Source of the DNA: Filimonas lacunae | Lineage (GTDB): Bacteria; Bacteroidota; Bacteroidia; Chitinophagales; Chitinophagaceae | Length of the DNA: 64,000 nucleotides | NCBI RefSeq assembly: GCF_002355595.1 | Contig: NZ_AP017422.1 | Coordinates: 1,674,001-1,738,000, forward strand | Direction of reading: 5' to 3' | Shown here: positions 51,351 through 59,408 of the stretch, in pieces | Numbering within the stretch: position 1 is the first letter of the stretch | Layout: each line of letters starts with the position of its first letter | Program-made: the position numbers and the translations under genes | Notes under the pieces: model-generated | Seen by the model: the letters and a program-made list of their open reading frames with translations, nothing else | What the model was told of the DNA's origin: nothing | Database searches by the model: none

Positions 51351-52862
51351 TCAGAGATGCTGACGGATGATTTGAATACAGGTATTCATCTCTTCTGGTG
51401 TTAAATGTCCAAACCCTACACGCATGGCTGCCATCGATTGCGTTTGATACAGTAAAGTTTTAGGAATAAACAGGTTGTTTTGAGCACAACGTTTGCTCAG
51501 TTGCAGCAGGTTAGGCCGTTTTTTCCAGCGTAACCAAAAGGCCAGGCCACCGGAAGGAATAGTGAAATCCACATCTTCAGGCAGATGCTGTTGCAGCAGG
51601 GCCGCAAAGTTGTCGCGCCGTTCCTGGTATACTTTCATCGATTTACGCAGGTAGCGGTGTATCTCGCCTTCCTGTATCATCTGGCCCAGTGCCTGTTCCA
51701 TCAATATATCGCCCTGCCGGTCTATAATACCCAGGTATTTACGCATTTCGGTCATCAGGTTTTCCGGGGCAACTATAAAGCCGGTGCGAAAGCCGGGAGC
51801 CAGCGATTTGCCAAAAGAGCCGGTATATACGACCATACCGGCGGTATCTGCGCTCAGCAGGGGCAGCATGGGGGCTTTATTGTAGTGGAAATCGTAGTCA
51901 TAATCATCTTCCAGTATCACAAACCCATATTGTGCAGCCAGTTGCAGCAGGCGCATCCGGCGTTGGGCGCTGAGTGTTACCGTGGTGGGGTAATGGTGGT
52001 GCGGGGTAATGTAAATCATCCTTACCTGCTGATGCTCACATATTTGTTGTACACTGTCTACATCAATGCCTTCATTATCAACAGGAATGGTTTGAATATG
52101 AGCACCATTTTTCTGAAAGATCATATTCATAGAGAAATAGCTGAGTTCGCCTACCAGCACCAGGTCGCCTTCGGATAACAGGATGCGTGAGGTGATGTAC
52201 ACGCTCATTTCAGTGCTGCGGGTGATCAACAGATTTTTGCCGGAGATGTGCAGGCCACGGGAGAGATTGAGGTAATTGCACAGATTGGCTTTGAAGTATT
52301 CGCTGCCATCCTGGTTGTAGCCGGCCAGCTTTTTCTGGTTGGATTTACGTTTCAGGTTGGCGCTGTACCATTGTGAGAGGTTGTCAATTTGCAGCAGCCG
52401 GGTGTCGGGCATGCCGTCATTGAAAACATATTCACAATCAGAGTATTCGAATGGATTGTCTAAAATATTGGTTTGCCGGAAAGTATAACCGGTAGCACCG
52501 GGGTAGCGGGCGGCGGCAATAGGGGAGATGGCTGCCGGATGGGCGGTTACGGCTGCCTGCTGATGCGGCAAAATTTTTACCGGACGCTGCTGCATACCGG
52601 GCAGTACTACAGTGCCTTTGTTGGGCAGGGTTTTTACCCAGCCCTGCACTTCCAGCTCTTCATACACGGCTACGATAGTATTGCGGTGTACTGTCAGCAG
52701 CTGGCTAAAAGCCCGGGTGCCGGGTAGTTTTAACCCGGCTACCAGGTGCCCGCGTTGTATGGCGGCTATCAGCTGGTCGGCAATCTGCCGGTACACCGGC
52801 ATGTTGGCATCCCGGTTTATCTGCACCAGGCTTTTGTAAGGTATTTCAGCCGGACTAGTCAT
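51351..52862 (-). CDS. MocR-type (GntR/aminotransferase) regulator next to bioB operon
   Basis: 503 residues. GntR winged helix at about 10-75 (PVYRQIADQLIAAIQRG, LPGTRAFSQLLTVHRNTI), a linker of about 90 residues, and an aminotransferase-like domain with PLP lysine in YTGSFGKSLAPGFRTGF. PdxR/GabR-like architecture. Only 60 bases separate it from the divergent diiron-protein gene, and that gap holds a direct repeat overlapping a good promoter, so it very probably controls the diiron protein/bioB operon. PLP is also the cofactor of two biotin pathway enzymes, but none of those is encoded here. The exact effector is unknown. Confidence 0.87.
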   Translation of the reverse strand: MTSPAEIPYKSLVQINRDANMPVYRQIADQLIAAIQRGHLVAGLKLPGTRAFSQLLTVHRNTIVAVYEELEVQGWVKTLPNKGTVVLPGMQQRPVKILPHQQAAVTAHPAAISPIAAARYPGATGYTFRQTNILDNPFEYSDCEYVFNDGMPDTRLLQIDNLSQWYSANLKRKSNQKKLAGYNQDGSEYFKANLCNYLNLSRGLHISGKNLLITRSTEMSVYITSRILLSEGDLVLVGELSYFSMNMIFQKNGAHIQTIPVDNEGIDVDSVQQICEHQQVRMIYITPHHHYPTTVTLSAQRRMRLLQLAAQYGFVILEDDYDYDFHYNKAPMLPLLSADTAGMVVYTGSFGKSLAPGFRTGFIVAPENLMTEMRKYLGIIDRQGDILMEQALGQMIQEGEIHRYLRKSMKVYQERRDNFAALLQQHLPEDVDFTIPSGGLAFWLRWKKRPNLLQLSKRCAQNNLFIPKTLLYQTQSMAAMRVGFGHLTPEEMNTCIQIIRQHL

Positions 52863-52874
52863 AATATCAAAACT

Positions 52875-52912
52875 GGTACCCTTTGGTGGTCCGGCAAGGT
52901 ACTACATTTGGT
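52875..52912 (+). promoter_or_regulatory. Promoter and direct repeat in front of the diiron/bioB operon
   Basis: Promoter: TTTG (52882-52885), 17 bases, TACATTTG (52903-52910), a full -7 match, only about 12 bases before the ATG. Direct repeat: GGTACC then TTTGGT (52875-52887) and GGTACTACATTTGGT (52898-52912), offset by about 23-25 bases, overlapping both promoter elements. Candidate MocR operator. Confidence 0.5.
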
Positions 52913-52922
52913 AAAAACAGCT

Positions 52923-53546
52923 ATGGAGCTTGGAGATTTGCTTCAAAATATCGTAGAAATACCCCGTATGCATGCCAGGTGGCTGAATACGCTTTCTTTT
53001 ATGGAGAATGCCGGTGCCCGTAAAATATCGGCTTGTGAGCATGCGGAAGAGGTGTCCATTATCCAGTTAAAACATGCTGCCGAAGAACACCGGCATGCTT
53101 ACTACCTGAAAAAACAGATCACCAAACTGGAGGTACCTTTTTGCGAAGGGTATGCGGCAGCTGATCTGCTGGCTCCGGTATATACCCGTCATTTTTTGCA
53201 TCAGCTGGATATACAAACCTGTAAATACCTGAAAAAGCATTTTCAGTTATCACCAACAGGTTTAAAGTATGCGGCCTACCTGTTTGTTACCTATGCTATT
53301 GAAGTGCGTGCAGATATGTTGTACCCGGTTTACCAGGAGGTGTTAACCCGTAACAACCAGAAGGTGATGGTGAAGTCTATTATACTGGAAGAAGAAGGGC
53401 ACCTGGAAGAGATGATTAAACAGCTGGAAGGCTTTGCTCCGGATTGGGAAAAGTATGCAAAGGATGTGCTGGCGATAGAAGAACAATTATATACTGCCTG
53501 GGTGGCTGTATTGCACCAGGAGATAAACAGGTATGCGATAGTGTAG
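52923..53546 (+). CDS. Ferritin-like diiron protein in operon with bioB
   Basis: 207 residues from the ATG at 52923; the frame is open upstream across the divergent MocR start but the promoter lies there. An all-helical protein with a complete set of diiron carboxylate ligands: Glu28 (FMENAGARK), Glu55 and His58 (AAEEHRHAYY), Glu127 (YAIEVRAD), Glu157 and His160 (ILEEEGHLEEM). This is the four-helix ferritin-like/MiaE-like pattern with two ExxH motifs, so an oxidase, hydroxylase or iron-handling protein. bioB follows after 17 bases. It is not one of the known biotin genes I can name. Possible roles (inference): oxygen-dependent step in supply of the pimeloyl precursor, iron or sulfur delivery to BioB, or protection of BioB from oxygen. 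Confidence 0.75.
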   Translation: MELGDLLQNIVEIPRMHARWLNTLSFMENAGARKISACEHAEEVSIIQLKHAAEEHRHAYYLKKQITKLEVPFCEGYAAADLLAPVYTRHFLHQLDIQTCKYLKKHFQLSPTGLKYAAYLFVTYAIEVRADMLYPVYQEVLTRNNQKVMVKSIILEEEGHLEEMIKQLEGFAPDWEKYAKDVLAIEEQLYTAWVAVLHQEINRYAIV

Positions 53547-53563
53547 ATTATAACTAACAAATC

Positions 53564-54541
53564 ATGAAAACCAAAAGGCACGATTGGACAAAAGAAGAAA
53601 TTCAGGCTATTTACAACCAGCCTCTGCTGGAGCTGGTACACCAGGCTGCCACTATACACCGCGAATGGCAGCGGCCTAATGAAGTAGAAGTAGCTACGTT
53701 GTTATCTATTAAAACAGGTGGCTGCACGGAAGATTGCTCTTACTGTTCGCAGGCAGCCCGTTATCATACCGATATTAAAGTGCAGGCTTTGCTGCCAACA
53801 GATGTGGTAATGAAGCATGCGGAGAAAGCCAAAAACAATGGTGCTACCCGCTTTTGTATGGCTGCAGCGTGGCGCGAAGTGCGTGATAACCGCGACTTTG
53901 ACCGCGTCATTGATATGGTAAAGGGCGTGAATGATATGGGGCTGGAAGTATGCTGTACCCTGGGTATGCTTACAGAAAGCCAGGCGGTGCGACTGAAAGA
54001 AGCTGGTTTGCACGCCTATAACCACAACCTGGATACTTCGGAAGAGTATTACAACGAAGTGATCAGCACCCGCAATTTTGACGACCGCATTAACACCATT
54101 GGGCATGTGCGTAAAGCAGGCATCACTGTTTGTTCCGGCGGCATCATTGGTTTAGGGGAAACGCACGCCGACCGTATTGCCATGCTTACTACATTGGCTA
54201 CCATGGAAAAGCATCCGGAATCAGTGCCTATTAATGCACTGGCAAGGGTAAAAGGCACACCCTTAGAGAACAACCCGAAAGTGGATGTATGGGATATGGT
54301 GCGCATGATTGCCACTGCCCGTATAGTAATGCCGGGAGCCATGGTGCGTTTGAGCGCCGGAAGAATTGAAATGACCGAAACAGAACAGGCCTGGTGTTTT
54401 ATGGCCGGTGCCAACTCCATCTTTACCGGTGAGCGGGAAACCTTATTAACCACACCTAACCCGGGTGTGTCGGAAGATATGCAGATGTTCCAGAACCTGG
54501 GATTGAAGCCGCTGGTAAAGCAGCAACCAGTAGTATCATAA
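53564..54541 (+). CDS. bioB: Biotin synthase BioB
   Basis: 325 residues. Radical-SAM enzyme that inserts sulfur into dethiobiotin. The [4Fe-4S] motif [10 protein letters not shown] is at about residues 46-55. Other BioB hallmarks: [46 protein letters not shown], and the Arg ligand of the [2Fe-2S] cluster in MVRLSAGR. Length and order are those of the canonical enzyme. It is the second gene of a two-gene operon behind the diiron protein and is followed by a bidirectional terminator; bioA, bioD, bioF and bioC are not in the window. Confidence 0.95.
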   Translation: MKTKRHDWTKEEIQAIYNQPLLELVHQAATIHREWQRPNEVEVATLLSIKTGGCTEDCSYCSQAARYHTDIKVQALLPTDVVMKHAEKAKNNGATRFCMAAAWREVRDNRDFDRVIDMVKGVNDMGLEVCCTLGMLTESQAVRLKEAGLHAYNHNLDTSEEYYNEVISTRNFDDRINTIGHVRKAGITVCSGGIIGLGETHADRIAMLTTLATMEKHPESVPINALARVKGTPLENNPKVDVWDMVRMIATARIVMPGAMVRLSAGRIEMTETEQAWCFMAGANSIFTGERETLLTTPNPGVSEDMQMFQNLGLKPLVKQQPVVS

Positions 54542-54543
54542 AC

Positions 54544-54590
54544 AAAAGAAGTCTCCTGTTTTTTACAAACACAGGAGACTTTTCTTTTGT
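54544..54590. terminator. Terminator after bioB
   Basis: Arms AGTCTCCTGT (54550-54559) and ACAGGAGACT (54571-54580), flanked by AAAAGA on the left and TTTTCTTTT on the right. Confidence 0.85.
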
Positions 54591-54742
54591 GTCAACTCCT
54601 ATTTCCGCATTGCTTCGCTATCATTTATGTTACCCTCCCACCTGTGTTTATTGTGAGCTTTTCACCAAACTAAGTTTGAGCTGTATAACAAAGTGCTCCT
54701 TTGATACGCTTTCTAACTTTGACTTATCAAAAAACAAATAAA

Positions 54743-56167
54743 ATGATAAGGATAGAGAAGCAATATATCAATGGACAGTTTGTGGCTTCCGTTGGTACAG
54801 AAACAACAGCGATCATCAACCCGGCTAATGGTGGACACATAGGAGAAGCTGTTTTAGGCAACGAAGAAGATGTGCGCAAAGCCATTGAAGCGGCCCGCCA
54901 ATCGTTCCCTGCTTTTTCTGTAAGTAGCATAGAAGATCGCAAAAGGTATTTACAGCAGCTGTATGATGCAGTAATGCAACGAATGGATGATTTAAAAAGG
55001 GTAACGATGGATGAGTATGGCGCTACTCCACAACGGGCAGAATGGTCTAACCGCTACGCCGCAGATATATTCCTGCAATTCAAAAATATATTATCTGATT
55101 ATGCTTTTGAGCGCCCGATAGGAAAGTCAACATTAGTAATGACACCCATTGGAGTAACCGCTATTATGACGGCATGGAATGCCAATACCGCTTCTATCTG
55201 TGTGAAGCTGGCGGCCGCAGTGGCTACTGGTTGTACTACGGTGATTAAACCCAGTGAAATGAGTTGCCTGCAAACGCAGATACTGACCGAAGCCTTTGAT
55301 GCAGCTGGTTTGCCGGCAGGTGTGATAAACGTGGTGAATGGCAGGGGAGATGTAATGGGGCCTGTGCTGGCTACCCATGCTGCTGTTGCCAGAATCAGCT
55401 TCACGGGGTCTAGTGTGGTGGGTAAGATCATCGCCACCAAAGCAGTGGATACCATGAAGCGTTTAACCCTGGAGCTGAGTGGTAAATCGCCGCATATTAT
55501 CCTGGATGATGCCGATCTGGAAAAGGCTATCCCGTATGCTATCAATGCCTGTTTTCAAAACAGCGGCCAGGCCTGTGTGGCAGGTTCACGTTTGCTGGTG
55601 CCTGCTCATTTATTGGAAACAATAAAACCTATGCTGAAAGCCACCGTGAATGCGCTGAAAGTAGGATTGCCTGTTAACCCGGACACACAAATTGGCCCGA
55701 TGGCCAGCCAGAAACAGTACGACCGTATTCAACATTACATACGTTCCGGAATACAGAGTGGCGCGGAATTGCTGGTAGGTGGCGAAGGCAAACCGGAAGG
55801 ACTGGAAAAAGGCTTTTTTGTAAAGCCCACTGTGTTTGTAAATGCAACAGCAGATATGCTCATTGTGAAGGAAGAAATTTTTGGCCCGGTACTGAGTGTG
55901 CTTACCTACGAAACAGAAGAAGAAGCAATAGCCATGGCTAACGATACGGAATATGGTTTACAGGCTTATATCAGTTCTACCAACTCCGAAAGGGCCAACC
56001 GCATTGCTGCGCAAATCAATGCCGGCAGGGTATTGATCAATACACTATGGCATGATATGGATGCGCCCTTTGGAGGTTTTAAGCAGTCTGGTATTGGTCG
56101 TGAAGGGGGGATATTCGGGTTAGAAGCACAGTTGGAACCCAAAGTGATATTGACTGCTACACATTAG
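54743..56167 (+). CDS. NAD(P)-dependent aldehyde dehydrogenase
   Basis: 474 residues from the ATG at 54743 (MIRIEKQYINGQF); the frame opens earlier, but the family N-terminus begins here and a TAACTTTG box (54714-54721) lies just upstream. Aldehyde dehydrogenase family: NAD-binding FTGSSVVGKIIA, general base Glu in LELSGKSPHIIL, catalytic Cys in NSGQACVAGSRLL, and EEIFGPVLSV plus FGGFKQSGIGREGG near the end. All catalytic residues are present. Monocistronic between terminators; the substrate aldehyde is unknown. Confidence 0.9.
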   Translation: MIRIEKQYINGQFVASVGTETTAIINPANGGHIGEAVLGNEEDVRKAIEAARQSFPAFSVSSIEDRKRYLQQLYDAVMQRMDDLKRVTMDEYGATPQRAEWSNRYAADIFLQFKNILSDYAFERPIGKSTLVMTPIGVTAIMTAWNANTASICVKLAAAVATGCTTVIKPSEMSCLQTQILTEAFDAAGLPAGVINVVNGRGDVMGPVLATHAAVARISFTGSSVVGKIIATKAVDTMKRLTLELSGKSPHIILDDADLEKAIPYAINACFQNSGQACVAGSRLLVPAHLLETIKPMLKATVNALKVGLPVNPDTQIGPMASQKQYDRIQHYIRSGIQSGAELLVGGEGKPEGLEKGFFVKPTVFVNATADMLIVKEEIFGPVLSVLTYETEEEAIAMANDTEYGLQAYISSTNSERANRIAAQINAGRVLINTLWHDMDAPFGGFKQSGIGREGGIFGLEAQLEPKVILTATH

Positions 56168-56227
56168 TTGCCGTGTGTTGTGAATGCTTAATATGATGTA
56201 TATAATCATGAGCATTATACATTATAA

Positions 56228-56266
56228 GAGGGCGAAGCTGATATATAGTTTCGCCCTCTTTGTGTT
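56228..56266. terminator. Terminator between convergent genes
   Basis: Arms AGAGGGCGAA (56228-56237) and TTCGCCCTCT (56250-56259), 10-bp perfect stem, followed by TTGTGTTTT. Confidence 0.82.
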
Positions 56267-56312
56267 TTAGCCTCTTAGCAACGGTGCCGGTTTGCGGCTG
56301 TTATCCGGTAGG

Positions 56313-56678
56313 TTAATAGAAGAACTGTTCTGAAACAATTTTGCCATTCTTCACATGATACACACCAATCTCTTCCAATTGTGTACGGGGCTTCTCTTTA
56401 AAGGTGAGATCTCTTTTCAGCACTACGGTGAAAAAATCGCCTGCTACCAATGGTTCGCTGCACGATTGGCTGTGTATGGCTTCAATTCTTGTTCTGTTGG
56501 CCGCACCTTTGGCTTTAATGGCTTCCTTGCCGCTGGTGATTACGGGCACGCCCATAGCGGCTACCTTTTCCGGCTCCTGGCAGGTGGCGTTGTCGTCGTG
56601 CAACTCGTCCAGAATTTCTACCCACTGGCTTTTGTTGGCCAGCTCATAATAACGATCGGCAATTTGTTGTGTTGTCAT
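56313..56678 (-). CDS. SnoaL-like (NTF2-fold) protein
   Basis: 121 residues. The cone-shaped NTF2/SnoaL fold is suggested by the opening helix IADRYYELANKSQWVEILDEL, the loop DDNATCQEP, the repeated helix KAAANRT-type region around GKEAIKAKGAANRT and the closing strands TQLEEIGVYHVKNGKIVSEQF. This group includes polyketide cyclases, isomerases and many proteins of unknown function. No signal peptide. It is convergent with the aldehyde dehydrogenase and backs onto the repeat island at 56816-57378. Confidence 0.75.
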   Translation of the reverse strand: MTTQQIADRYYELANKSQWVEILDELHDDNATCQEPEKVAAMGVPVITSGKEAIKAKGAANRTRIEAIHSQSCSEPLVAGDFFTVVLKRDLTFKEKPRTQLEEIGVYHVKNGKIVSEQFFY

Positions 56679-56880
56679 ACTATCTTTTTGGCTTCAATAA
56701 TTGTTGTAGTGCGAAGTTGGGCAGGAGAAGTGACAACCCTATGGCAGTGTGTTTTGGGGGAATTGAAGTTTTTTTATTCAAAAAAGGGGCATATAGGACA
56801 GAAAACTACTTTCCCATGACTCATCCGTACGGACGAGTTGCCGGTCCCATAGGATGGATGGCCGGGAAGTACGGATGGCT

Positions 56881-57136
56881 CATTCATCCTACCTGCTGAG
56901 TCATTGGTGCGTACTGCCGGGCGTTTGCTCCCATGGTAGGAATCACTCGGCAGTACGGATGACTCATCCATCCCACCTGCTGAGTCATTCGTGTGTACTG
57001 CCGGGCGTCTGCTCCCATGGGAGAAGTCTCCCGGCAGTACGGAGCAGTCATTCATCCCACCTGCCGGCTCCTTCGTGCGTAACGCCGGGCGTTTGCTCCC
57101 ATAGGATGGGAGTCTCGTGTGTTCTGCCCGATGACT
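56881..57136. repeat. Tandem repeat, three units of 84, 84 and 88 bp
   Basis: Units start at 56881, 56965 and 57049, each opening CATYCATCC and containing GTACTGCCGGGCGT. Units 1 and 2 can each fold into a hairpin because CGGCAGTAC near the unit end is the inverse of its GTACTGCCG; in unit 2 the arms reach 11 bases. Unit 3 is degenerate. Confidence 0.8.
57056..57081. repeat. Left copy of a 26-bp perfect inverted repeat
   Basis: Begins CCCACCTGCCGG and ends TTCGTGCGTA. Its exact reverse complement is at 57353-57378, 271 bases further right. Confidence 0.85.
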
Positions 57137-57352
57137 CATCCGTTTTGCTGAGTGATTCGTGCGTACGGATGAAGGCCCGGAAGGTAAAAAGTGGAGACAA
57201 AACCGCTCAATAGAAGCATGGCGTAGTACTGACCAACAAGCAAAATGTACGAAGCAGGGAGTCATTTTTACTTCCTGAACGCTCATCCGTACGGATGGAT
57301 GGCCCATCCCATGGGATGAATGACTCATCCGTACGGACGAATGACTCAGCAG

Positions 57353-57378
57353 TACGCACGAAGGAGCCGGCAGGTGGG
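57353..57378. repeat. Right copy of the 26-bp inverted repeat
   Basis: Begins TACGCACGAAGG and ends GGCAGGTGGG, the exact reverse complement of 57056-57081. Confidence 0.85.
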
Positions 57379-57473
57379 AGAAATGGAGGTGTTTTTTAGG
57401 CTTGATCCGGCGTATAGGAGATGCAATAGAATTTTATTATATTGTTTTTATTGCCATAACCAAAACCTGAACA

Positions 57474-58289
57474 ATGATGAAATACCTACACGCTATCCTG
57501 TTTGCTCTTATTTTCATTGCTTTATTACCCTCCTGTAAAAAAGAAGGAGATCAGCCGGGAGCGGCTACAACAGTTAAAGCCCCGCAAGGAAACACACATT
57601 CAGCTTTGCGCGAAATGAAATATACGCCGCAAATTCTGCAAATATCGCAGGGAGTTAACAGTTTGAGTGTTGCGCTGTTAAAACCAAAACATTCCAATAT
57701 TCTTTCCCTGCGATACAGAGGTTGGGATGGTAGTTGGCTGGGTGGTGGAGCATGGTTTTATGATAATTTATTAAGTAGCGCTTCCTATCCTTCTGCCACA
57801 GGTTTGCTATCCTATACAGATGGGGCTACTGATGAATTTGAAAGGGTTTGCTATACCTATGATATTCCTTTTAATAATCCTACGGGCGGATATGATTTTA
57901 AGATGGATGTGGAGATCAGCAATCACGATACCAATACAACAGATTACGATTCTGCTACTTACATTAATTACCCGTTTGTGTATACCAGTAATGGTGGTGC
58001 AGGTAACCCCAGCCAGACTACGCTGCAATTGACAATTTCATTTCATAAGGGGCAGCTATATGTCATTGATCAAAACTATTCTGTGTTAATTAACGGAAGT
58101 GTTGTGGGCGGCGGGACGATACAGGCTGATGATTTTGCAGTGGCTACAGTTGTTACTCAAACGCAGCTTATTGTATCGTCTATTCCGGAGAGAACAATAG
58201 AGGTGGCTATAAATAACGGGCAGGGTGGTTACTGGCAAGGCTTTTTCAGTGGGGGCGGACCCATATCTGCATCAGTTCAATTACCGTAA
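57474..58289 (+). CDS. Hypothetical lipoprotein
   Basis: 271 residues with lipobox LPSC (Cys about residue 21) followed by KKEGDQ. The mature part looks all-beta, with a Gly/Trp-rich stretch (YRGWDGSWLGGGAWFYDN) and alternating Thr-rich strands (TLQLTISFHKGQLYVID). I do not recognise a family. It starts 96 bases to the right of the repeat island and is followed by a bidirectional terminator, so it is transcribed alone. Two adjacent Met codons (MMK) leave the start uncertain by one residue. Confidence 0.72.
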   Translation: MMKYLHAILFALIFIALLPSCKKEGDQPGAATTVKAPQGNTHSALREMKYTPQILQISQGVNSLSVALLKPKHSNILSLRYRGWDGSWLGGGAWFYDNLLSSASYPSATGLLSYTDGATDEFERVCYTYDIPFNNPTGGYDFKMDVEISNHDTNTTDYDSATYINYPFVYTSNGGAGNPSQTTLQLTISFHKGQLYVIDQNYSVLINGSVVGGGTIQADDFAVATVVTQTQLIVSSIPERTIEVAINNGQGGYWQGFFSGGGPISASVQLP

Positions 58290-58311
58290 CAGTAACGATA
58301 CCTTATAGCAC

Positions 58312-58340
58312 AAAAGGCGCTGTTGAAGCGCCTTTTGTTG
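58312..58340. terminator. Bidirectional terminator between convergent genes
   Basis: Arms AAAAGGCGC (58312-58320) and GCGCCTTTT (58328-58336), 9-bp perfect stem with A and T runs on either side. Confidence 0.85.
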
Positions 58341-58347
58341 TGATGGG

Positions 58348-59340
58348 TTATTTTCTTTTATAGAAAGATATATTGGATACCGCACCGGAATAATCTCTTA
58401 TTTCAGTGTTGGTATAATAACCTGTGTTGTCGGCTGCAAAGCAAATGCCTTCGCCCTGGTGTTCGTTACCGGCGTAAGGGGCCATTTCCGGAGCAGTTAA
58501 TAAAGTTTCAGCGATGCTTTTAGTAGTGTCGCGCTTCCAGTACCATATCTGGCTTTTGTTGCGCAACAGTATTTCTGAGCCGTTGGCCGAAATGTCGCCG
58601 GATGTAAGCAGGTCGAAAGGCGTTTTTACTACAGATACCAGCGTAGTAGTGCTGGTGGTAGACTGCGGATACGCTGCTTTGTATATAGTGCTTTTGTATA
58701 TTTCTTTAGTGGCGATGAAAAGATCTTTAGTAATAGGATCAACCAGCAGGGCTTCGGCGTTGTAAGCATACGATGGATATTTCAACGCGATAGCTGCTGT
58801 GGCGGTGATATGTATTTCTGTTTGGGCATTGGGGCCGGTGATTACCGGTTCTTCAAAACGGTATACAGTGATAGAGGTGCGCGTGCTTTTGTTGTCGCCT
58901 ATGTCTGCCAGGTATATATAAGTTTTACCACTTACAGGGCCGGGGCCTACACAAATATCTTCGGGATTAGTGGTAGATACATTATCCAGCACAATCCTTC
59001 CCAGGTCTTCCCCTTTGGCATTGGTAATAATAACAGGCGAGTTTTTAGCATCGTTGTGCATGTATAAAATACCTGCATTCAACTGGCTGGCCGCTGCGCC
59101 CGAAAGTTCGTTATAATCCTGCCTGGCCATAACGGTTATAACAGGGGTGGTTTCAAAAAGAAGGGTGTTGTTTAGCTGGGTAATATCATACTTAGTGCTT
59201 GGTGTGGTATCGGTAGGGGTAACAACGGGCGGGGTAGTGTCTATGGGAGGGGTAGTGATTTCGTCTGGTTTGCTGTTCGATTTGGAACAGGCCATGCAAA
59301 GTATCCAGCATGCGCCGGCTAGTAGTGTTAATTTCTTCAT
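58348..59340 (-). CDS. Hypothetical lipoprotein, beta-propeller-like
   Basis: 330 residues from the ATG at 59338-59340; an ATG three codons upstream is possible. Lipobox CMAC (Cys about residue 18) followed by a Thr/Pro-rich linker (about 25-50). The rest reads as repeated beta blades with motifs such as NPEDICVGPG, YIYLADIGDN, NAEALLVDPITKDLFIATK and HQGEGICFAAD, which recall propeller proteins of the SdiA-regulated/esterase-like-phytase type; I cannot confirm catalytic residues. It lies downstream of the TonB receptor/beta-helix operon but beyond its terminator (59362-59388). Confidence 0.7.
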   Translation of the reverse strand: MKKLTLLAGACWILCMACSKSNSKPDEITTPPIDTTPPVVTPTDTTPSTKYDITQLNNTLLFETTPVITVMARQDYNELSGAAASQLNAGILYMHNDAKNSPVIITNAKGEDLGRIVLDNVSTTNPEDICVGPGPVSGKTYIYLADIGDNKSTRTSITVYRFEEPVITGPNAQTEIHITATAAIALKYPSYAYNAEALLVDPITKDLFIATKEIYKSTIYKAAYPQSTTSTTTLVSVVKTPFDLLTSGDISANGSEILLRNKSQIWYWKRDTTKSIAETLLTAPEMAPYAGNEHQGEGICFAADNTGYYTNTEIRDYSGAVSNISFYKRK

Positions 59341-59361
59341 TTCAAACATGCTTGTAAGAAA

Positions 59362-59388
59362 AAGGAGAACGAAGTCGTTCTCCCTTTT
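59362..59388 (-). terminator. Terminator of the TonB receptor/beta-helix operon
   Basis: Arms GGAGAACGA (59364-59372) and TCGTTCTCC (59375-59383 region) with an AAAAGGG/CCTTTTT extension; read leftward it ends in a T run. Confidence 0.75.
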
Positions 59389-59408
59389 CTATCTTCTAAA
59401 TAAGATAA

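Larger units (their letters stand above)
56816..57378. repeat. Repeat island: tandem 84-bp units, palindromes and inverted arms
   Basis: The 795 bases between the genes at 56678 and 57474 hold no convincing gene. About 560 of them are built from recurring words: GACTCATCC, CTGAGTCATTCGTG, GTACTGCCGGGCGT, TGCTCCCAT and the palindromes CATCCGTACGGATG and CATCCCATGGGATG. A left arm (56816-57176) and a shorter right arm (57281-57378) in opposite orientation flank a non-repeated core (57177-57280). The 21-base stretch at 56816-56836 recurs unchanged at 57320-57340. Nothing similar was seen elsewhere in the window. Identity unknown. Confidence 0.8.

Noticed and set aside
51585-52178. 197-codon rightward frame
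   Set aside because: Antisense to the second MocR gene, whose PLP and helix-turn-helix motifs are intact.
52863-52922. Biotin or PLP riboswitch before the diiron/bioB operon
   Set aside because: The promoter leaves a leader of only about 12 bases, too short for any riboswitch.
56854-57213. 119-codon rightward open frame in the repeat island
   Set aside because: Same reason; composition is unlike any neighbouring gene and it overlaps the leftward frame entirely.
56774-57328. 184-codon leftward open frame with 28-residue repeats
   Set aside because: It follows from the 84-bp DNA repeat being a multiple of three; it has no recognised domain, no promoter or start context, and an equally open frame exists on the other strand.
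56816-57378. CRISPR array
   Set aside because: Units are 84 bp, directly abutting and degenerate, with no unique spacers and no cas genes nearby.
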